64,000 nucleotides of DNA from Pandoraea fibrosis (GTDB taxonomy: Bacteria; Pseudomonadota; Gammaproteobacteria; Burkholderiales; Burkholderiaceae), in contig NZ_CP047385.1 of NCBI RefSeq assembly GCF_000807775.2, forward strand, positions 4,340,001 through 4,404,000, given 5' to 3'. How positions within the stretch are numbered: position 1 is the stretch's first letter; each line of letters starts with the position of its first letter. The notes under the pieces were generated by a model, which searched no databases, was not told where the DNA came from, and worked only from the letters and a program-made list of their open reading frames with translations. Of the stretch, positions 61,353 to 64,000 are shown in pieces. Made by a program: the position numbers and the translations under genes.

Positions 61353-62474
61353 TTACATCACGCCATTAACACCCTCCCCGAAGAATAAATGTCGCACCCC
61401 TCTTAACTCGTAACCGAAGCGTCCGACTTTAATTCCATCAATTTGGGCTAGATCGCGCTGATTGATGACGAAATGCACGTAGCGCCCTCCCCAGTGCTTT
61501 CGGTAGGCATACAAGGCACTACCGAGCGCATCCAGTTGCGTGTCGCTCAGGTGATCGCTGATAGAAACCGTGAATCGGTCTGGTGTCGCGCTGTAGTTCG
61601 CTGTCAGGCCAAGCTCACGAACGAGGTCCACGGCCGCACGCTGGGCGTCTTGTTCCGTGCGCAACCGCACGTCAAGCTCATGAGCGTAGGCCAACGCACC
61701 TTCGAGCCGGCTTCTGACCCCGCTCGGCAAATGTGCGGGCAACATCAACACCGGTCGCCGGGGGTCCGTTAGCACCACCGAGAAATAGCGGATACCCGAC
61801 TCATCGAGCACTCGCTCGATTTTCTCGACGATTTGCTGACGCGTGACTACCGTCACATTTGGCGAGCTTCCGGATTTCTGCAAAGTTCGGCGAATCACGC
61901 CCGCGGCTTCCACGCTATGCGCCACCACGTAAGGCTCGCCCATGGCGTTTTCCATCACTACGCCATGACGGCTAGCCAGATGATGGACCGGGTCGTCAGC
62001 CGACGTTGGCGACAGATGCCACGTTGCTGCCAGCGCACCGATGGCCAGGACGGCCATCCCGGCCCACGCCAGAATCGACTTTCGGCGATCGCCTTGCGAT
62101 ACCGGGATCGCAGGCGTTCTGCAGTCTTGCAATACAGCTTCGGACCAAGTGTCCTTCGCATGACGCAGGGCAATACGAAGCGCGCCGATAACAATAGGCG
62201 CATTCAGCTCGGCTTCCCACTCTGCCACCTCGCACTCGCGATCAAAGACCTCGACGTACACGGCATCGCCCTTCGGCTTCAACATGAAGCCCGGACAGGA
62301 CCCCGGCAAAGGAATTGTCAGAACCTCGAGGTTCGACATCACGTCCACCGCACGTTCGACCTCAGGAACAACAGTCCGAAGATCCGGATCCACCGTCCTT
62401 ACAAAGCACTCGTCGGCAGGCAGCGCGAACTCCGCCCCGAACAGCGGACCGTTCAACACCTTAAGTACGAACAA
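61353..62474 (-). CDS. sctD: T3SS inner-membrane ring protein SctD (PrgH-like)
   Basis: A 373-residue protein. The N-terminal cytosolic FHA-like domain (LKVLNGPLFGAEFALP, residues 1-130) is followed by one span (SILAWAGMAVLAIGALAATW, about 133-152). The periplasmic ring-building domains follow, with the PrgH-type ending HFVINQRDLAQIDGIKVGRF. The start is TTG at 62474, five bases after GGAGG. It is the first gene of the basal-body operon and divergent from the lipoprotein-activator pair. Confidence 0.92.
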   Translation of the reverse strand: MFVLKVLNGPLFGAEFALPADECFVRTVDPDLRTVVPEVERAVDVMSNLEVLTIPLPGSCPGFMLKPKGDAVYVEVFDRECEVAEWEAELNAPIVIGALRIALRHAKDTWSEAVLQDCRTPAIPVSQGDRRKSILAWAGMAVLAIGALAATWHLSPTSADDPVHHLASRHGVVMENAMGEPYVVAHSVEAAGVIRRTLQKSGSSPNVTVVTRQQIVEKIERVLDESGIRYFSVVLTDPRRPVLMLPAHLPSGVRSRLEGALAYAHELDVRLRTEQDAQRAAVDLVRELGLTANYSATPDRFTVSISDHLSDTQLDALGSALYAYRKHWGGRYVHFVINQRDLAQIDGIKVGRFGYELRGVRHLFFGEGVNGVM

Positions 62475-62670
62475 ATGGCCTCCGCGAATTATGGCTTCCC
62501 GCTTACTGCGAAAAGCCGCTCATTACTCATTGACTGCGCCCTCCCCAATCGGCCGATACACAGAGGTATCGCGATCTTGCGACGCTCAAAAGAACTGGCG
62601 CGGGGAAGGTTAGAACGGAATGTACCCGCCATCCGCACCTACCAACTATCGGATTCCTCTTATTTTGGAA

Positions 62671-62701
62671 AGTGGGTTCATTTTCGATAATTGAGCCCAC
62701 T
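62671..62701. promoter_or_regulatory. Inverted repeat in the divergent sctD / lipoprotein promoter region
   Basis: AGTGGGTTCA (62671-62680) and TGAGCCCACT (62692-62701) pair over 10 bp with one wobble around TTTTCGATAAT. It lies 28 bases before the lipoprotein ATG, so it may be an operator or a 5' leader hairpin. Confidence 0.5.
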
Positions 62702-62729
62702 GAATGCACAAGGCAAGGAGAGGAGGGCT

Positions 62730-63056
62730 ATGAAATTCTGGATCGCAATTCCCACCTTTACGCTTGCCGCCTGCCTGACTGGCTGTGCCTCGCCATCACG
62801 CACACCTTCCCTGGTGGACGGTGAAGTGATGTCGAACGAACTGAACGAACAGATCGTCCATTGCACGCTGCCGTTCCTGGCGGCGCATGCCATCGACCGA
62901 GCGACGATTTCGTATCGTTATCAAGACGGTGTCGTCACGTTCAGCAGTGATATTCACGCCTTGGCCACGCATCTGGGCCAGTGTGCGACGCCATCGAGCG
63001 GTCCCGACGGCACCTTTGAGAAGGAAATCGAAATATGGTCGACGGACAAAAAATGA
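62730..63056 (+). CDS. Small lipoprotein next to the T3SS activator; candidate secretin pilotin
   Basis: A 108-residue protein with signal and lipobox (FTLAACLTGCASP) and a short mature domain (ELNEQIVHCTLPFLAAHAID, VVTFSSDIHALATHL). The ATG at 62730 follows GAGGAGG. In SPI-1 a small lipoprotein of this kind, InvH, sits beside invF and pilots the secretin. Position and size fit; no sequence match is claimed. It overlaps the activator gene by 22 bases. Confidence 0.7.
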   Translation: MKFWIAIPTFTLAACLTGCASPSRTPSLVDGEVMSNELNEQIVHCTLPFLAAHAIDRATISYRYQDGVVTFSSDIHALATHLGQCATPSSGPDGTFEKEIEIWSTDKK

Positions 63057-63826
63057 CCGGCCGCGATGGGACCGACTGCGCGCCGGCGCTCGATGGCTTT
63101 GCGGAAAAAATCGCCTTCGGATCAGGCGATCTCTTGGTGGCGTTGCCTGGCGATACTTGCAATATTCACATCGCCACCGCTAAGGGACGTAGTCAGAAAA
63201 TCGCCCGCACGGTGCCGCTCAGTCAGACGGGTACGGTCATCGCGAGCGCCAAACGGCTGCTGGCCGAGTTTGACGCCGAGCGCGAATATCGCGTGGTACC
63301 CGAGGGCGATTTGTGCTGCATTCTGGCTTTTATCGATGTCGCTTTGAATCCGGACATCGCTCAGCACGCGTCGCTCGAATCGATTTGCCTGCAGCCAGCC
63401 CCGTTGGTGGCGCTGGAAAGTGTCGAGCAACTCGGTCACTGGCTCGTACTGGAAGTGATGCAACGCACCGCCGGCAATGCGCTTGTGCACCACTTACGTG
63501 GCCAGGAATCGTATGCACTGACGAAGTACTTGCTACAAAACCCCGGTGATTCCGCGCATTTGAATGAGCTATGCGTCCACTACGGCTTGTCGTATTCGCA
63601 ATTTCGACGACTGTGCCGCCGTCCCCTTGGACCCGCGACCAAAGCTCGCCTTCGTTCATGGCGTGCGGCTCGTACCGTGCTCGAGATCATTGAGAGCGAT
63701 CGGACCATCTTCGATATCGCCGTCGAAAATGGCTATACGTCAGCGTCTCACGTAAGCAACGACATCAAGCAGATTTTCGGTTTTACGCCCAAGACAGCAA
63801 GAAATGCGCGACATCTCCTGCCCTGA
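63035..63826 (+). CDS. AraC-family T3SS activator, InvF/BsaN-like
   Basis: A 263-residue protein. The N-terminal 150 residues have no known motif. The C-terminal AraC domain (about 160-260) has two helix-turn-helix units: LNELCVHYGLSYSQFRRLCR and IFDIAVENGYTSASHVSNDI. It ends with KQIFGFTPKTARNAR. InvF/BsaN proteins act together with the SicA-type chaperone to switch on effector and translocator genes. AGGAA eight bases before the ATG at 63035 supports that start; an ATG at 63053 overlapping the lipoprotein stop is possible. Confidence 0.88.
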   Translation: MVDGQKMTGRDGTDCAPALDGFAEKIAFGSGDLLVALPGDTCNIHIATAKGRSQKIARTVPLSQTGTVIASAKRLLAEFDAEREYRVVPEGDLCCILAFIDVALNPDIAQHASLESICLQPAPLVALESVEQLGHWLVLEVMQRTAGNALVHHLRGQESYALTKYLLQNPGDSAHLNELCVHYGLSYSQFRRLCRRPLGPATKARLRSWRAARTVLEIIESDRTIFDIAVENGYTSASHVSNDIKQIFGFTPKTARNARHLLP

Positions 63827-64000
63827 CGATCCACGAGCGGAAGCCGTCGAACTGAGCCGGAACGACGCCGACGGGTCCATTTCTCTGAACCTCAGCATGA
63901 TCCCGAGCAGTCATTACGTTTTCGACGACGTGCTCTCCCTATTGTCGTGCTGGTGGTTGAGATGGGTCGTCACGATTGACTGTGACTTTCATTTTGACGG
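63804..64000 (+). CDS. Partial unidentified ORF running off the window
   Basis: An open frame of 65 codons to the window end, beginning MRDISCPDDPRAEAV and overlapping the activator by 23 bases. It contains SHYVFDDVLSLLSCWWLRW. It does not look like the start of a secretin, which would be expected after InvF. The start could also be the ATG near 63898. Too short to identify. Confidence 0.4.
   Translation, partial: MRDISCPDDPRAEAVELSRNDADGSISLNLSMIPSSHYVFDDVLSLLSCWWLRWVVTIDCDFHFD

Noticed and set aside
1..64000. CRISPR arrays, insertion sequences, prophage or plasmid origin
   Set aside because: No regularly spaced repeats, transposase motifs, integrase or replication genes were found by reading both strands.

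Overview
The window looks like a chromosome segment of a GC-rich betaproteobacterium of the family Burkholderiaceae. Pandoraea is my best guess, from memory of gene content rather than any search. Support comes from the ubiG-gph pair, the one-piece tmRNA with the tag ANNDRYALAA, the complete ybgC-tolQRAB-pal-cpoB cluster, a Burkholderia-type trimeric porin and a Bsa/SPI-1-like type III secretion system (T3SS). No insertion sequence, integrase, rRNA or CRISPR array was seen.

Layout. 1-7.4 kb: end of an RND efflux adaptor, ubiG, gph, a giant AsmA-like DUF748 protein and ssrA. 7.4-12.4 kb: secreted Ntn-type amidase, LysE exporter, LysR regulator, MFS transporter and a small membrane protein. 12.5-16.5 kb: a three-subunit membrane-linked GMC dehydrogenase (Tat-exported small subunit, flavoprotein, triheme cytochrome c). 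16.8-18.4 kb: an orphan 530-residue protein ending in a proline-rich tail with an FPPPP motif, a candidate secreted effector. 18.6-26.1 kb: an XRE-type regulator, porin, small unknown protein, MFS importer, PyrK-like and class 1 PyrD-like subunits and an M20 N-carbamoyl amidohydrolase. Three copies of the palindrome GTCTAAA-NN-TTTAGAC stand in front of the porin, the small gene and the importer. I read this as an uptake and degradation module for orotate or a close relative.

26.2-40.7 kb: ordinary scattered genes (M20 dipeptidase, secreted nuclease, PaiB-like, DUF2501, degenerate Mrr-like, PAP2, TauE, phosphoribosyltransferase, GcvR-like, SRPBCC, IclR, hydroxyacid dehydrogenase). They include two related 55-61 residue single-span membrane proteins. 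41.0-46.3 kb: Tol-Pal envelope machine. 46.7-48.0 kb: YeeE/YedE transporter and tRNA-Lys.

48.0-64.0 kb: accessory region dominated by the T3SS. On the minus strand, in transcription order: sctD, sctF, sctI, sctJ, sctK, sctL, then a sicA-like chaperone, sipB- and sipC-like translocators, a large repeat-bearing BapA-position protein, an acyl carrier protein, a lytic transglycosylase and a small protein ending in a CaaX-like CTLL. The needle-tip gene (SipD/IpaD-like) is inverted and lies between sctL and the chaperone. A small lipoprotein and an InvF-like AraC activator run rightward at the end. The export apparatus, ATPase and secretin are not in the window and presumably lie beyond 64 kb. The most unusual items are the two eukaryote-mimicking C-termini (FPPPP and CaaX), the putative orotate catabolic regulon, and the inverted tip gene.
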